Position numbers and translations under genes: made by a program | Source of the DNA: Xylaria sp. FL1777 | Lineage: Eukaryota > Ascomycota > Sordariomycetes > Xylariales > Xylariaceae | Direction: 5' to 3' | Assembly (NCBI GenBank): GCA_022578965.1 | Contig: MU400660.1 | Location: forward strand, 1 to 64,000 | DNA length: 64,000 nucleotides | Shown here: positions 48,177 to 62,618 of the stretch, piece by piece | Position numbering within the stretch: the stretch's first letter is position 1 | Layout: each line of letters opens with the position of its first letter | Notes under the pieces: generated by a model | What the model was told of the DNA's origin: nothing | The model's database searches: none | Seen by the model: only the letters and a program-made list of their open reading frames with translations

Positions 48177-51100
48177 ACGATTTTTTATTTATAATAAATA
48201 ATACTATAAAACCTATAAACAAACGATTTATTATTGTTAATTTATATGTTTAATTTATTTATTAATTAATTGCTATAATTTTTATATGCAAGTTATAATA
48301 TATTATACTTAGCTGCTTTAGCTAGTAATAAGCAAGATTTGCTTAATATAAGCAGTTTAGCTACAATTAGTAATAAGCATTTAAGCTAGTAGCTTTTAAT
48401 TAATAAGGCTTAAAATAAACGTGTAAAAATGTTAAACTGTTTTTTTTGGCTTAGCTTGCAAAGCGTTTTTATTTTTTTCGGCAGAACAACAATTAAGTGT
48501 TAAAAAGCTAGTACAATTCTTAAAATAGCATAGCTAAAAAACTTATTGCTAGAAACCTTTAAAGAGCTAAAAGAAAAGAATTTTTATTAGAAAACTAGTG
48601 CTTTTTAAAAAAAAAAACACGATTGCTTTTATATAAACAAAAAAAATAAAAAACAAGCTTAAAAAAAAGTAAGTATTGCTAAAACTTCTAAAAGTTATAA
48701 TATAAGCAAATTTAACGCTTATTTATATTAAACAAGTCTAAGCTTATATATTAGTATAAAAAGTAGTTAATAATTAAAAATATACTTTGTTTTTTAAGCT
48801 AATACTATTTTTTATTAAAGAATAAAAAGCAAGGTTTTTTAGTTGTAAGTTAGCTATTGCTTAAAAACTTTGCGTAAAACGCAGCTATTATTTTTTTATA
48901 GCACTTATTTTTAAATAAGCAAGCCTTAAAAAAAAGAAAAAAGCATGCTACTTTTATGAATAAAAAAGCTATAAAAAAATAAAGCTTGCTTAATAAAACT
49001 AAAGTAATAAAATTTTTCAAAAAGTTATATAATAACTTAAATAAGATATTATATAAGAATTTTTATAAGATATTAAACATCTAAATAAATAAAGAATCTA
49101 GGTTAATTTTTACTTTAGAAAAACAAAAAAAGCGCGTAAAGCATAAAAAAAAGTTAATTATTTATATAATTATAACTTTAATAAACCTTTATATATTATT
49201 ATTAATGCTATTAAGCTAGCTATTAATATAATTATATTAGCTGCTAAAAAAGTTATTATTAAAGGGTAATAAGTAAAACTAGCTTAATACTTTGCTTATA
49301 ATTAAGATATAAATAATATTACTAAGCAAATATAATAGCTAAAGTTAAAACAAAAAAACGTAGCAATTATAAAAGAAGAACTAAAAAAAATGCTAAAAAA
49401 ACTGCAAAATTAATATATTTAGCTTATTAATTAAAAACTATAAGCACTGCAATATTATAAAATTAATATAAACTTGTTAAAAGAGCAAATGTTTAGCATT
49501 AATGCTATAACTTCTAGGTATTTATAAAGAAGTAAATATAATTTTAAAGAATAAAAACAAAATAAATAATTGTTTAATTTTTTATAACAAGTAAGGTTAA
49601 GCAATCTTTATTTAGCAAAAGCAATTATTTATTAAAAATGTAGTATAAATAATTACTACGTTTATAAGTGCAGCTTTGCTTATAAATTAAAACAAAAAAA
49701 CATTATATACTAGAACTTTAAATAGTGTTTAAAAAAGCTAAGATTTTTTGCAAGCTTTAAATATATAGAAGTTTTTTTAGAAGTTATAAAGATTAGCAAA
49801 AATAAAAAAAGAATACTTAATGCTGCAATAAAATAAATATATAACTTTGTTTTAAGCAATAATAAGCCGTTAAAGTAAAAAGCTTATTATTAACTTTAAA
49901 AAAGAAACCTTGTTTTAAATAATAAAGATTTAAATGCTAAAATAAGAAGCAAACAAAAAGAACTAAAAAATAAAAAACTTTACTAGCTAAAAAACAAGTA
50001 GCTAGCTTAATTTTCGAGTAGAAAATCTAACAATTAAACTTTTATATTTTATAAAATAAAATTAGTAAAGGCCTATAATATTAAAAAAAACAACTTAATA
50101 AATAGTAAGCTAAATAATAGCTTTATTATAACTAATTAAGACTTTATATAAAGTATTTCTTATAATATAAATAGCACTAAAATCTTGCAAAGCTATATAT
50201 TAAGCAAAAAGATTAGTATAAATATGTTTTAAGCTAATTATTATAAACTTTTATTAAGAAAAGCTGCTTTTTATTAAACAAAAGGTAAAAAAAAACTTAA
50301 AAAGCTAAAAAAAAAGCCCTTTATAAATTAAACAATTAAAAAGGTTTATTTAAATAACAACAAGTTTTTTACTTAATTTAATATTAAAAATACATAAATA
50401 AACGATAATTTTTTTAAGCAAAATATTTTATTAAAAATAAAAGGTTTTAATTATTAAAGACTTTAAGGGATATAAAAAGCAAGGCTTACAAAAAAAAATT
50501 TAGAATTTGAAAAAATGTAAGCTAAAAAGTTTAAGGACTTTTTAAACAAAAAAACAGATGTTATTTTTAAAGATCTTATAATAAAAGTTTTAAAGTACTT
50601 TAGTGTTTTTATTTAAACAATTGCTTAAACAAAAGCTAAATTATATTTTAAGGCAGCAAAAGTTCTTAAGCTAATGCTAAAAACAATACTACTGCTTTTA
50701 AATAACCCTAGTAAAGATTTAAATTAATAAATTAAGCTAAATATACTATAGCTTATTTTAAAAGAAAAAAGCAATAAGTTAAAATATAAAGCTTAATTAA
50801 AAACTTTATTACATGAGATTTTAACTTAAGTAAACATAAAGAATGCCTTTTTTTATAAAAGGATAAACTCTTTGGAAAAAAACATAAAATTTTAACAAAT
50901 AGCAGCTAAAAAAGCACAAGCAGGCTTTTAGCTAGTATTATAGTTAACTAATTAACTTAATAAATAAAAATTGCTAAGTAGTACTTGCAAAACTAGCTTT
51001 TTGTTAGATTATTTAGTAGTATAAATTAACAATAGAATAAATTATAACAGTTTTATTATATATATTTATATGTTTTAACTTAGCTTTATAACTGCTTTTT

Positions 51101-54100
51101 TAAAAAAGCGTTGCTATAAAATAATAAAGGTTGTTTATAATTAAAACTAATAAAATAATCAAGTAATATTGTTTTTTGCTTATATTGCTTTGGACTTTTA
51201 AACGTTAAAAAACAAGTTAAAGTTTAATAAAATGCTTTTAAGAATTTTAAACTAATATAACACTATATATTTATTATTTAAAAATAACTTAAAAAAATAA
51301 AAATTGCTAATTATTATACTTTTATTGCTTTTTAAAAAAGTAGTATTTTTAATTAAACTTTGGCTTAATGCTAATTTTGTGTTAGTAATGCTAAAAGGAG
51401 TAAATAAGCTTAAAAAGCTAATATAACTAATATTAACGATTTTATAAAGCGTAAGCTAAAGCTTTGATTTTTTTGAACTAAAGATTTATAAAGAACATAA
51501 CAATTATATTAATAGCAGTAGCTCGAACTTATTTAAAAAAACACTAAGGTATAAATTTTATAATAAAGAAAACTTAAGTTTAACAGATTATTTTAACTAA
51601 GAATATATAAGCTTTTTAAATCTATGTTTTATAATAGTTTTATTAATAAAACTGCAGAATATTTTAGCTACTTTTTTAAGCGTTATAAAGCTAGAAAAAT
51701 TTATATAACTTTGCTTAAAGCTTACTATAAGAATAGAAAATAAAATCCGTAAAAGTAATATTACTAGGATTATTAACTTTAAGGCGTAATTTAGCATTAT
51801 TATGGACTTTTTTATTAATAAAAACAGCTTTATTATTTAGAATACTAATGTAATCTAAAAAAGATTTAACTAAATTAATAATTTTATTAAATGTATTAAA
51901 TGCTTTAAAACTACTATTTAAATAAATAAAAAATTGTTACTTTTTTTGCTATATATAATTAGCAAAAAATAAGCTATTTACTTTTTATTACTAGAAATAA
52001 ACTTTATTGTAAAATTTTAAATAAGTTTATACTTTTAGGGCTTTTATATAATAGCTAGCATAATACTAAAAACAAGCTAGATTATTGTACTAGTAATAAA
52101 CTATATTAAGGGCTTAAACTTAAAAACTTAAGAATATTAGCAACTAAAAAACTAATATATATTTGTTAAACTATTAGCTTAGCAAAAGAGCTATATAAAG
52201 CATAAAAGTTTTGGACCTTAGATAGAAAATCCGATAATTAGCAAAAAGCAATAAAAAGAAAATTAAAAATATGCAATTTAAGGAAATATATAAGTATGAA
52301 CTTTTAAGAGAATTAAAACTTATATAATGCTATAACGTTAGTAGTTTTTTTAACTTTTTTTATATAAAAAGATATTGAATTTTTTAAGAACTTAAGGATA
52401 TAAAATAATAAAAAGGTTTGCGCTGCTTTTAATAATGATTAATTACTTAAAATACTTTTGGTTGCAATAAAAAAAACATTAAGGCAAAAAAACGCTAAAA
52501 GATTAATAATTGCAAAGACTAAAAATCTTGCATATAAATTAAGCAACAAAAATAACTTAATTATAGCTTTAATTTAAACACTATTAACTTTTTAAGCCTT
52601 TAAAACTAACGAATTAATAAAAAATAAAACAATAATTTTAAATATAATATATAAAACGAAAAATAAAAAGATTTATTTTAAAAATAACGTGCTATTTAAT
52701 GGCACTGTTTTACTTAAATTTTATAAATAAAAAAAGCAAGCTTTAAAAAAAGCAAGCTATTACTTAGAAAATCTTGCGCTATTTTAACAAAATAGCATTT
52801 ATTAAAACATATATTTACGTTTTAGTACTACTTTTAAAAGCACTTAATTAACTGTTAAGCAATTAGCTGCTTTTTTAGAAAAGCTTTATATAACTGATTT
52901 TATTTAGCAAAAAGTAGCATTATTAACTAAAATATAGTATTGCAAAAAAATAGCACTTTTTTAGAACTTTTTTAAAATAAAAAAGATTTATAATAAGATT
53001 TTTTTTTTTTATGAAATTAAAACAGTTTTTTATAAAGCATAGCAAGTTTGCAATATTTTAATTTTTAAACTTTTAAAAAACATTACTATAAAAGTTTTAA
53101 AAACTTAATTTAAGCATAGCGTTTTTAAGAAAGCTTATAGTTTGTATAAATATTTACTAATAAAAAAGCAAGCTATAGTTTTAGCTATAAAATATATATA
53201 CTTAGGTTCAAAAAACGAAAGCGCTAATATTTATAAAAAAGTTTAAAAGGCATTTTTATATATTAAATTAATGCTTATTTTTGGAACTCCGGTTAACTAA
53301 AGCAAAACAGTGCTTTATTTTTAGCATTTAACCTAGAACTAGCTTTTATTTCTTTAATGTAAAAGTGCATTTAGCTTTTGCAACTAAATCTTATATTTTT
53401 TATTTTATGGGTTATAATATAATAGCTTTTATTATATTATAGGTTTTTAATAGCGTTATAACTATAAAGGTAATTTTTATAAGCAATTCAAGCTTTAATT
53501 AATATTTATTACTTATTTAAGTACTTATTATATATTAATAATACTTAAGTACTTTAATAACTTTTATTATTGCGTAGTGCTATACTAAATATTGTTTATT
53601 TATATATATACGTATATATTTGTTTGTTTTACTTTGTTTTAATAATTTTGTTTATTATAATAACTATTTATTATGCTAAGATTTCTTGTTTTTTAGATGT
53701 TTAAGCTGCTTATTAATACTTAAGTTGTTAAACCATTTGCTATAATTAGAATATTTTAGCTATTTAAGTTTTTTGTGCTATGCTAAACAAGATTTAAAAA
53801 ATTTTAATTGCTAAATCTGCTAAGTAAATAAAATTTGTATACTATAAATTATAAATGTAGTTAAAGCTAACTATTATATATATAAAATGCAAATATTTAT
53901 AAAAGTTCTTTGGGATTATTTTATAAGTATAAAGCTTTAAGCTATAAACAAAGTTTTTAAAAGTTATAATATTTATATTAATTATATAGCGCTGCTTGCT
54001 AAAAATATTAATGTTTTTAAGTTAGTTAATGCATAGTAAACCTAGAATAACTTTTGTTAAAAAGCAGTAAATATTATTGCTGCTTTAAGATTTTATAAAG

Positions 54101-55248
54101 TAAGCTAAAAAAATATTCTTAGTTGTTTATTTACTACTGCTTATGTTTAGTAATAAGCTTTATATACCTTTTTATAATACGATTTGCAATATATTTAAGG
54201 CTTTGAAGTTAATGATTATGTTTACTGTATTATAGTTATAATAAAAGGTTTATAATAAACTTAGTTAGCTAAGTTAATAATAGTAGTGCTATATTATGAA
54301 TAGATTGAAAAATTAACAGAAAATGTAGCATTAATATTAGTACTTATGCTTATAGTTTAAATAAAAAAAAGCAAAGCATTTTTATAATTTGCATGTTAAT
54401 ATTAGCTTTGTTTTTATTAATTTATTTTATAGCTGCAAATTATATATTATAACTGCTTTAATTATACTATGTAAAACTTGTTGTTTTATGCTTAGATTTT
54501 TAAAATAATCCTACTTAAAATTAATAAAAGAAATATAATACTTTTTGCTAATATATATGCAGTATTTAAGGCATATTTATTAACATAAAAAATACTTAAA
54601 CAAAAGTTGTTAATATGCTAGTATAAATAGCTAAAGGAAATAATCTAGCTTTTTATAAACTAGTGCATTATGTATAATAGCGCTTGTAGCAAATTAAAAG
54701 AGCAAATAAAATTTTAACTAGAGTATTAATTATTATAGTAACTTAAAAAAAAAAACATATATAAAATAGCTAAATAAGTTCTAAATATAAAAAAGCTTAA
54801 TTATTATAATATAGCTAAAAAATTAATTAATTTATAGTTAGCTATATTAACACAATAATAATAAGCTTTAAATATAAAGTAATAATAAGCTAGGCTTTTT
54901 ATTAGACTAAAAAAGGTTTACTATAACTACTAAGCAAAACTTAAGTATTTATTATAAAGCAAACTACTAATTATAGATTTTAAAAAGCTGCTTATTATAA
55001 AATATTAACTATAGTTCTTTAGGTAAAGCATAACATAATAAAGCATTAAAAGTAGCAGTATTAAATTTTAAACATAAAACTACAAGGGCAAAAAGGTAAT
55101 ACACTTAATTAAGAAATAAAGCAATTATGAAATTTATTATGCATTAAATATTGTAATTTTATTGTAACGCTAGATTATTAAATATATAATAAATTTCCTT
55201 TTTAAAAACTTTGTAATTACTTTTTTTCTAGCTTATTTACTGAAATAA

Positions 55249-55546
55249 AGCAGTATAATTGCGCTAGATTTACTATAATACTTTAATTATAAAGAGATAA
55301 GTTATAACTTATGCATTTAAGCAATTAGGCTATATATGAATTAAGGAATAAAACAATTAATAAAAAGGCTATTTAATAATATAAATAAAGCAACTATAGC
55401 TAATTTTTATTATGTTGTTTGTAATGTTTAAGTTTATATTTTTAAATTTAACGCAATATTTATACTTTTATTTCTATTATATAATTTAGTTTAAACTTAC
55501 TTTAATTAGCTAGTTAGCTTGTTTAGCTACTTTACTTTACTTTAAT
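55249..55546 (-). repeat. Right inverted repeat of the 7.67-kb element
   Basis: Reverse complement of the left repeat. It retains several C residues (for example in GCATAAGTTATAAC, CCTTAATTC and TAGCCTAATTG on the inverted strand) where the left copy has T. The left copy keeps G where this one has A at other sites, so both copies decayed independently. Confidence 0.9.
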
Positions 55547-58500
55547 CTTTTTTTATTAAAATATAGCTGCTTTTAGTTTATTTTAATATTTATAATTATA
55601 AAGTTTTTTTTATTATTAACGTTTTTTAAATAAGATTAGTATTATTTTCTTTTGTTTATTTAGTTTTATAAGTTCTTTTTTATTTTTTTTATTACGTTTA
55701 AAGGTAGCTTAAGTTTTAGTGCTTACGAAAGCATTTTAGCTTTATTAAAACTAGTTTTAGCTTTTTTATATATTTAAATATATAAGCAAAAGCTTTTAAA
55801 AATGCTTAGCGTTTTTTTTAAAAAAGTGCTTATAAAAAGTTTATACTTTTTTTTTTTTGAACTATTAAGCTTAGCTAAGTTTTATATTTAGCTTGCTATA
55901 CTTAAAAGGAAAAATATTTGCAAGTATATTTATAGCAAAGTAATTTTGCACTTTTAGAACGTTTTTATATTGCTTATAATAAAACTTCTTTAGTATAAGC
56001 GTTAGTTCTTTTTGCTAGAAATTTCCCTTGCGCTTTAAAGTAAAAAGTATTAAAAAAATAGAACAATTAGTATTTAGCTTTTTTTTTAGCGTTTTGCTTT
56101 TGTTTTTTGCATTTTTAGTGCTTAATAAAGTAAAAGCTGTTTTTTTAAATCTAAAGAAAATTATATTTAGTGCTTATAGGAGTTTATAAGGCTTAATGCT
56201 TATTAAAAACAACAAGCGTAAATTTTTTAGTAATTTAAGGCTAAAGTGCTTTTTAAAGCTTTTTTTTATAAAAACAATAAGCTATATGTAACTTTTTTAA
56301 TTATTAATGCTTTTTTTTAAAAACTAGTTTATTAAGTTATAAAACATGCAGTATAAATATAAAAGCTTAAAAAATCTATATATATAAGTATTGCGCTAAA
56401 AAAAGCAAAAAAGTATAAAATAGCTTAAAATAACCTTTATATTAAGGTGTTTTATTGCTTAATACTTTTGTAATCTTTAAAAAACTTGTTTGTTGTTTTT
56501 ATTAGTAGTATACTTAAAGTTTAAAATATATACTACTTTTAAAACAGTATTAACAAAAATAATAATCTAGTAATTGTTTAAGCAATATTTTATTATAAAA
56601 TATTTTATTTAAAAGGTTTTAGCAATTATTATAGCTTACTTTATATTTTATTAGTTTATAAAGAAATCTTTTATAAACTAGCTATACTTAAGCTTAATAC
56701 TTATTTTTGGAGTTTTGCTTTTTTTATTTATATATAGCTAAAGCAACATATTTAGTAAAGCTTTTAATTTGCGCTTATTTAGCTATTTTTTGGCGTTTAG
56801 CTTTATAAAAACGTTTGTAATATAAATAGCTTTAAACTTTTATAATATTATGTTTACTTTATAAAAATTCTTATAGTAGCTAAAAACAATAAGATTTCTT
56901 TAGTAATTTAAATATTTTTGTTTATACTAATAAGTTTTTTTAATAGCTATTTATTGCTCTAAAAAAAAGGTCTTTAGCTATTACTACTTGTTATTTTTAT
57001 GTATTATTTTTAAAACTTTACTTAGTAAAAAACAATAAACTAGTTCTTGTTTATTATAAAGCTTAAGCTTGTTAAAATATTTAAGATTATTATTCTTTTA
57101 ATAATTATTTAAAGCCTTTTTTAGTAATAGCTCTTTTAGGGCTTTTATAAACATTAACTGCGGAATGTTTAGCTTTTGTATTATAGGTTTTTATTCCTTA
57201 TATAGTTTTAGCTTTATTGCTAAAACTATTAAAGATTTTATAAATATAACGTTAAACTTATTAAAGCATAAGTTATTATTATTGCAATAATTTTTAATTA
57301 TAAATAAAAACTATATTAGCATTGCAAAACTTTTTATAGCTATAAACTTAGATATTTAGCTTGTAGTTTATAAAAATTTCTCTAGAAATCCTTTTGTTAG
57401 TTTAAGCATATAAAGTAGCGTTTTATTTATGTTTACTAAGCAATCTTATGCAATAAAATATGCTAAATGAACTTTTTTTTAGAAAATAATTATTTTTTTA
57501 TTATGCACCGAATTAAAAGAATAAATATTTCTTTTTAGGATTATGTATACTATGAACCACTAATATTTTAACGTTTTTTTATTATAATATTCTTTATATA
57601 TTATAAATATTAATCTTTTTTATATTTGTTGAACTAAATTTAAAGAAAAGTTTTAGTAAGCTTTGCTATCTTTAGAAAACAAATAACTAAAGCGGTCTTT
57701 TAGTACTATTTTTTTGCTTTTTTTTAAGTTTTTAAAAAATAAGCACTTTATAAAGATTATTTTTTTTTTAGTAAAAAGAAACTTTAAAACGGATTTTAAA
57801 AAAACGTTAACTAAAAAAAGCAATATGTTTTTTAACTAAACATTTTTTGCATTTAGCTTATTAATTTATAAAAAAAGCATGCAAGCTAAATACTTTTTAT
57901 ATTTTAAGCTATTAATAAACATTAGCTTTTTTTTAGGGCTATTTTTAAAAAGCTTTTAGTTTTTAAAGAAAAGCTTTTTATAGCTAGTTATAAGGTTTAT
58001 ATATATATATTTGTTTTTTTTTCCTTTTTTTTTTATTTTTTGTTCTGCTATTTGTTATGCTTAAAGCTTATACTTTTTAGCATAAAGTAGCAGCTTACTA
58101 GTGCTTTTAAAAAGAAATAATGCTATTTTTAGCTAATTTGTAGTACTAATAACTTTTTTAAAAATAAAAAATGTAATAATTAAAAGTATATGCGTATAAT
58201 AAAAGTAATTCTTATTAATGTTTAAGCGTATATATATATTTGCTATGTTTTGTAATTAAGTAAAAAATGCAAACAAGTTAGAAAACCTAATGTAAGTTAA
58301 AGGTATAAAAGCAAATAATGCTATATATTTAAATAAAAAGTATAAAATATAAATATTAAAGTTAGTACTATTTGCTGCATATAGTTTAATATTTTTAATT
58401 GCTAATTTAAATTATTACTTTTTAGTAATTATAAGATCCTTTAAATATAAATATTAAAAGCATTTATATAAAATGTAGGAAGTTAGAATTTATTAAATAA

Positions 58501-61500
58501 ATAAAATAGTAAAGTTAAATATAAATAGAAAATTTAATAAAGCAAATATAATAAAAAGAAAGCTAGAATATATAGCTTTAAACTAGCGCACCTTTTTTTT
58601 ATAAACTTATTATATTATTTTTAATTTATTGATTAATTATTTTATTGCTAAAATAAACTATTAATTACTAAATACTCTTATAATAATTACTTTTTATATG
58701 TTTGCATTAGTATTAATTAAAGAATAAGCAAATAAAGTAGTTTTAATTAGTTAAGTAATTGCTTTTTAATCTTTTTTTAACATACTTATAACTTACTTTT
58801 TTTAAACAACTATTATAATTAATAGCAAAGTAAGTAATTTAAGCTTTATTAAATATAAAAGAAAAGCTTGTTTTTTTTTTTAATTTGTTTTTTTTTGTAT
58901 AGTTTTAAAGCTTTGATTTTTTTTGCAATTTTTTACTTTAGTGCTTAAGTCTTTAGATTACTTAGTTTATGCTTTCGTTATAAATTTTCTGGCCTTAAGT
59001 AGCATAATTAATTTTTGCTTAACTAAGCATGCAAAAAAAAATTCTTACGTTATTAATAAGGTTTTAAACAATTAAAAAGCATTATAGCAATTTATTAATA
59101 TTTAGAAAATTAATATTGCTTAATTAACAAATAGTTTTATTTATAATATTTAAGAAGTTAAGTTTACTAATAAATAGCAAAATATATGTGCTTTTTTTTT
59201 TTTAGATTTTGTTTTTTTTATTTAGCTAACTTTTTCTTTTTTTATATAACTAAGCATTAAGTTGTTTAAAGATCAAAATTTTTAGTAATAATGCTAGCAG
59301 TAAATATGTTTAATAAAAAGTTAATTATAATTTTTTTTTTAAATGTTATGCAAATTAATATATTTAAGCTAGTTTTACTTAAGTAAAAAAGCAGTAGTAT
59401 TTAAAAGCTTGTTTACTATATATAAAAGCAACTAAAGGTAATCTTTAAGGCAAATATATATATTAGATTTTTTGTAATTTTTGTTAGCTTATAGCTATAT
59501 TTATATAGTTGTTTAAAATTTAAAATGCTGTACTTTATAAACATTATAAGCAAATGCTAATAATAGCTAAAAGCAAAAAGTATATAAAACTTTACTTTTT
59601 TTTCTTTTGTTGTATTATTCCGAAATAAGGGTTTAATATATGTGCTAATTGTGCGTTTATTATTTAGTTATATAACTGTTTATTTTATAAGTCTTAAAGT
59701 AATATAGCTAAATATTTTAGAGCTAGCATAATAACTGTAGCAATTAAAAAGGATTTTATGCCTAAAAACTTTAAAGAACAAATAACTTTGTTTGGAAATT
59801 CTTTTATTTGTTTAACTAAAAAAAGAACTAAATTAAAACGCAGATTAAATCGTTTTTTTTAAGCTAATTTTATTGCTTAGCTTGTTATATGTTATATTAG
59901 TAAGCAATAATTTAGTATTGCTTAAAAGATTAGTATAATGCTTTAATGTTTTAAAAAATAATTAAAGAAATAAATTAAATAAATTATATAAAGTAAAATA
60001 AAATAAAAAAATTAAACGATTTGCTTATATAGCAATGCTTTTTTTAATACAATTTGTAATTATTTTTTTTTATTGCATAGTTTGCAAACTTTTTTCTAAG
60101 CGTAATAAATAAGAAAAGAACAATTATTATATAAAAAGTTAGGTTTTAATACTTATAAAAGCAAATATATGAAACTTTTATAATAAAAAGCTTAAAATAT
60201 ACAAAATAAGAATTATTAATATTAAATTATTAAATCTTTTTTTTGTTTTTTCTTTAGTTTTCATTTTTTTAGCTTTATGTAAATAAACACTTTTGCTTAG
60301 TTTTTTATAGCAAAATTTTGCTTTAGTTAAGCCTGCTTTAAACTTTGTTTAAGTGTTTGTTGTTTTATTAAGTGTTTATTATTGCTTAATAGCAGCTTTA
60401 AATCATTACTAATAGTTTAAACATATAAAATATAAACTAGTAACTTTATAAAGTGCAATAATAGTGTTTTTTGCTTTTTAGTAGTTTTAAAATTTTTATT
60501 AAATATTAAATAGTTTAAACTAGAAGCAAAAAGCGCTGTTTAGTTTTAAACAAAAGTAACTAAGCAATTAAAAGTAAAAAAACTTATATGTAAGTATTAA
60601 TGCAGCAAAATAAACTTGGGTAATTAAAACTAATAAGCAGTTTTTACTTCTGTTTTTTTTATTTTTACGCATTTTTAAAAAAAAGCAATAATAATTTACA
60701 CTAAAACTAGGCTACTAAGTTATTTAAAAAACGTCAAAATAGAATAAAGACTTATGTTTTTAGTATAATAGTAAAAAAGGTACTAATAAACAAATTGCTA
60801 TAAAACTAACGAATATAAAACTAATAGAAAAAAAGCTATAAAAAACACGCTTAGTTTTAAGCAAAATAAAATAGTTTTGTGCATTATAACTTAATTATAT
60901 AAACTTATGCAATTAGTAAAAATAAAAAATAAAACAATTAATAAAAAAACAAGAAGTAAAAAAAAGAAAATTTATTGCTTTAGCCTTTATTAGTTATTAC
61001 TTTTTAAAGCACTTTATAATATAATAGCTAAAAAGAATAAAGTAAGCTGTTATATTTTTTAGCGCTTAAAATGTTTAAAGTGCTAAAGGCTATACTGCGG
61101 CTTTTTAAATTTGAAAAGCTTATATAACTTATTATATTTTTTTTGCTTTTTGTAGCTTAACTATTATAGCTTTAATTATTAAGGGCTTTATTGTTTTAGT
61201 TAGCTTTTTAGTAAATAGTTGCTATGCTAGTAGTTTATATATTAAAATTAAAATCTTTTAGCTTTTAGTACTTTTAGTTATTTTATATAAATTGCTTTAA
61301 TTTTTTAGCAAAAAACAACCCTTTTAATTTTTTTCTTAATAATTTTGCTAGTTAGTATTATTTGTAATTAACCTTTTTTTTAACTTAATAAGAGCTAATT
61401 TATTAGTATAATAGTTTTTTATTGTTAGATTTATTTATTAAAAGTATAATATTATAAAGAAAAACAAGCGAGCTTTTTTTAAGTAGTTATTTAATTTTAT

Positions 61501-62366
61501 AAGCGTTTTTTTAAGATTTAGTTTTTATAGCTAATTTTTTTTTCTTAGTTATAATTGTTTTAACCTTTATAACATTTTAGTTGTAGCGTTTTAGCTGCTT
61601 AATTTTAGTTTTAATAAAATTTTTATAAAAAGCACTATTTTGTTATTTAATTACTTTTTACGTTAGTATTACATTTTTTACTAGTAAAATTAGCATTTTT
61701 TTATATATTAGCTTATATAAACTGCAGCTATAATAGCATATAAAAGTATAATTTGCTTATATTACTAAGTTTAAGTAATTTAGCTAATTTTTTTTAGTTT
61801 TATTTGTTACTTATATAAAGCTTTTTTTTATTGGTTTGTAACTTTTTTTAATAAAGCCTTAAGCTTAGAAATAATAAGCAAAGCTATAGTTTATTTTGTA
61901 TTTTAAAGTATTTATTGCGTTTTTTATTTCTTTTTTAAACTTAAAACTATTGTTGCACTTAATTTTAATAAAAACTCCGTGTTAAAACATAATTTTTTTT
62001 TTAATGAACTTAAGTATTACTAAAAAATCTATATGTTTTAAAGGTTTAGCTTTTAAATAAGTTATTATTTTACTTTTTGCTTTTATAATAGCTTTAAATC
62101 TATTGCTTAATAGCATAGTTTGCATATTTATAACTTATAAAACTAAAGAGTTCAAAAAATAATTAAAACAGTATTTTTTAGTTCTTTTGCTATTTATAGA
62201 TTTTTAGTAATTAAGGCAACTAGCAATTATAATATAAACGTTTTAATAAAGGCCTTTTTAGTAGTATTTTTAAGTTATTCGTTAAGTTATAAATATTTAG
62301 TCTTTATATATTATCTTTTAAAAAGAATAAAAAACTATAGATTTTCTTTTAGCATTAATAACTTTA

Positions 62367-62618
62367 CTAAATAAAAACTACATTTTCTAAATAACTATAA
62401 ATAGTAGTAAAATTAAAGTTAGCAAAAGCTAGAGTTTTATAAACAGCAGTAAAATTTTCGAACCTTATAACATTTATAAATATACTTTTTTTTTTTGCAT
62501 AATTAATAAGTTTAATAACTTTACTTTTGTATTTTTTTAGGACTAATAAATTACATTGCATTAATTTATTAAGTGCATAAATCTTTTTTTTATATTGCTT
62601 CTGTTTTTCTTTAAACAT
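62367..62618 (-). pseudogene. 83-codon open frame inside the AT block, unidentified relic
   Basis: It starts at an ATG at 62618 and encodes a Lys-rich N-terminus (MFKEKQKQYKKKIYALNKL) followed by mixed residues. It is less repetitive than other AT-block frames. Downstream the same frame continues for ~100 codons with scattered TAA/TAG codons, as expected of a RIPed coding sequence. No family is recognised. Confidence 0.25.

Larger units (their letters stand above)
47879..55546. mobile_element. 7.67-kb interval bounded by 298-bp inverted repeats (decayed large TIR element)
   Basis: The ends at 47879-48176 and 55249-55546 are inverted copies of equal length that align without gaps; both outer ends read ATTAAAGTAAAGTAAAGTAG inward. 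I count about 26 mismatches in 298 (about 91% identity): 23 are transitions and 3 are A/T swaps, the pattern expected if an identical pair had been RIPed. The outermost TTTACTTTA-type words include a TA on each side, so a TA target duplication is possible but not provable. The interior has no intact frame; it is A-rich on the plus strand from about 48.5 to 53.4 kb, suggesting former coding on that strand. Size and TIR length would fit a MULE-like transposon or an integrated invertron-type linear plasmid; I cannot identify a polymerase or transposase. Confidence 0.75.
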
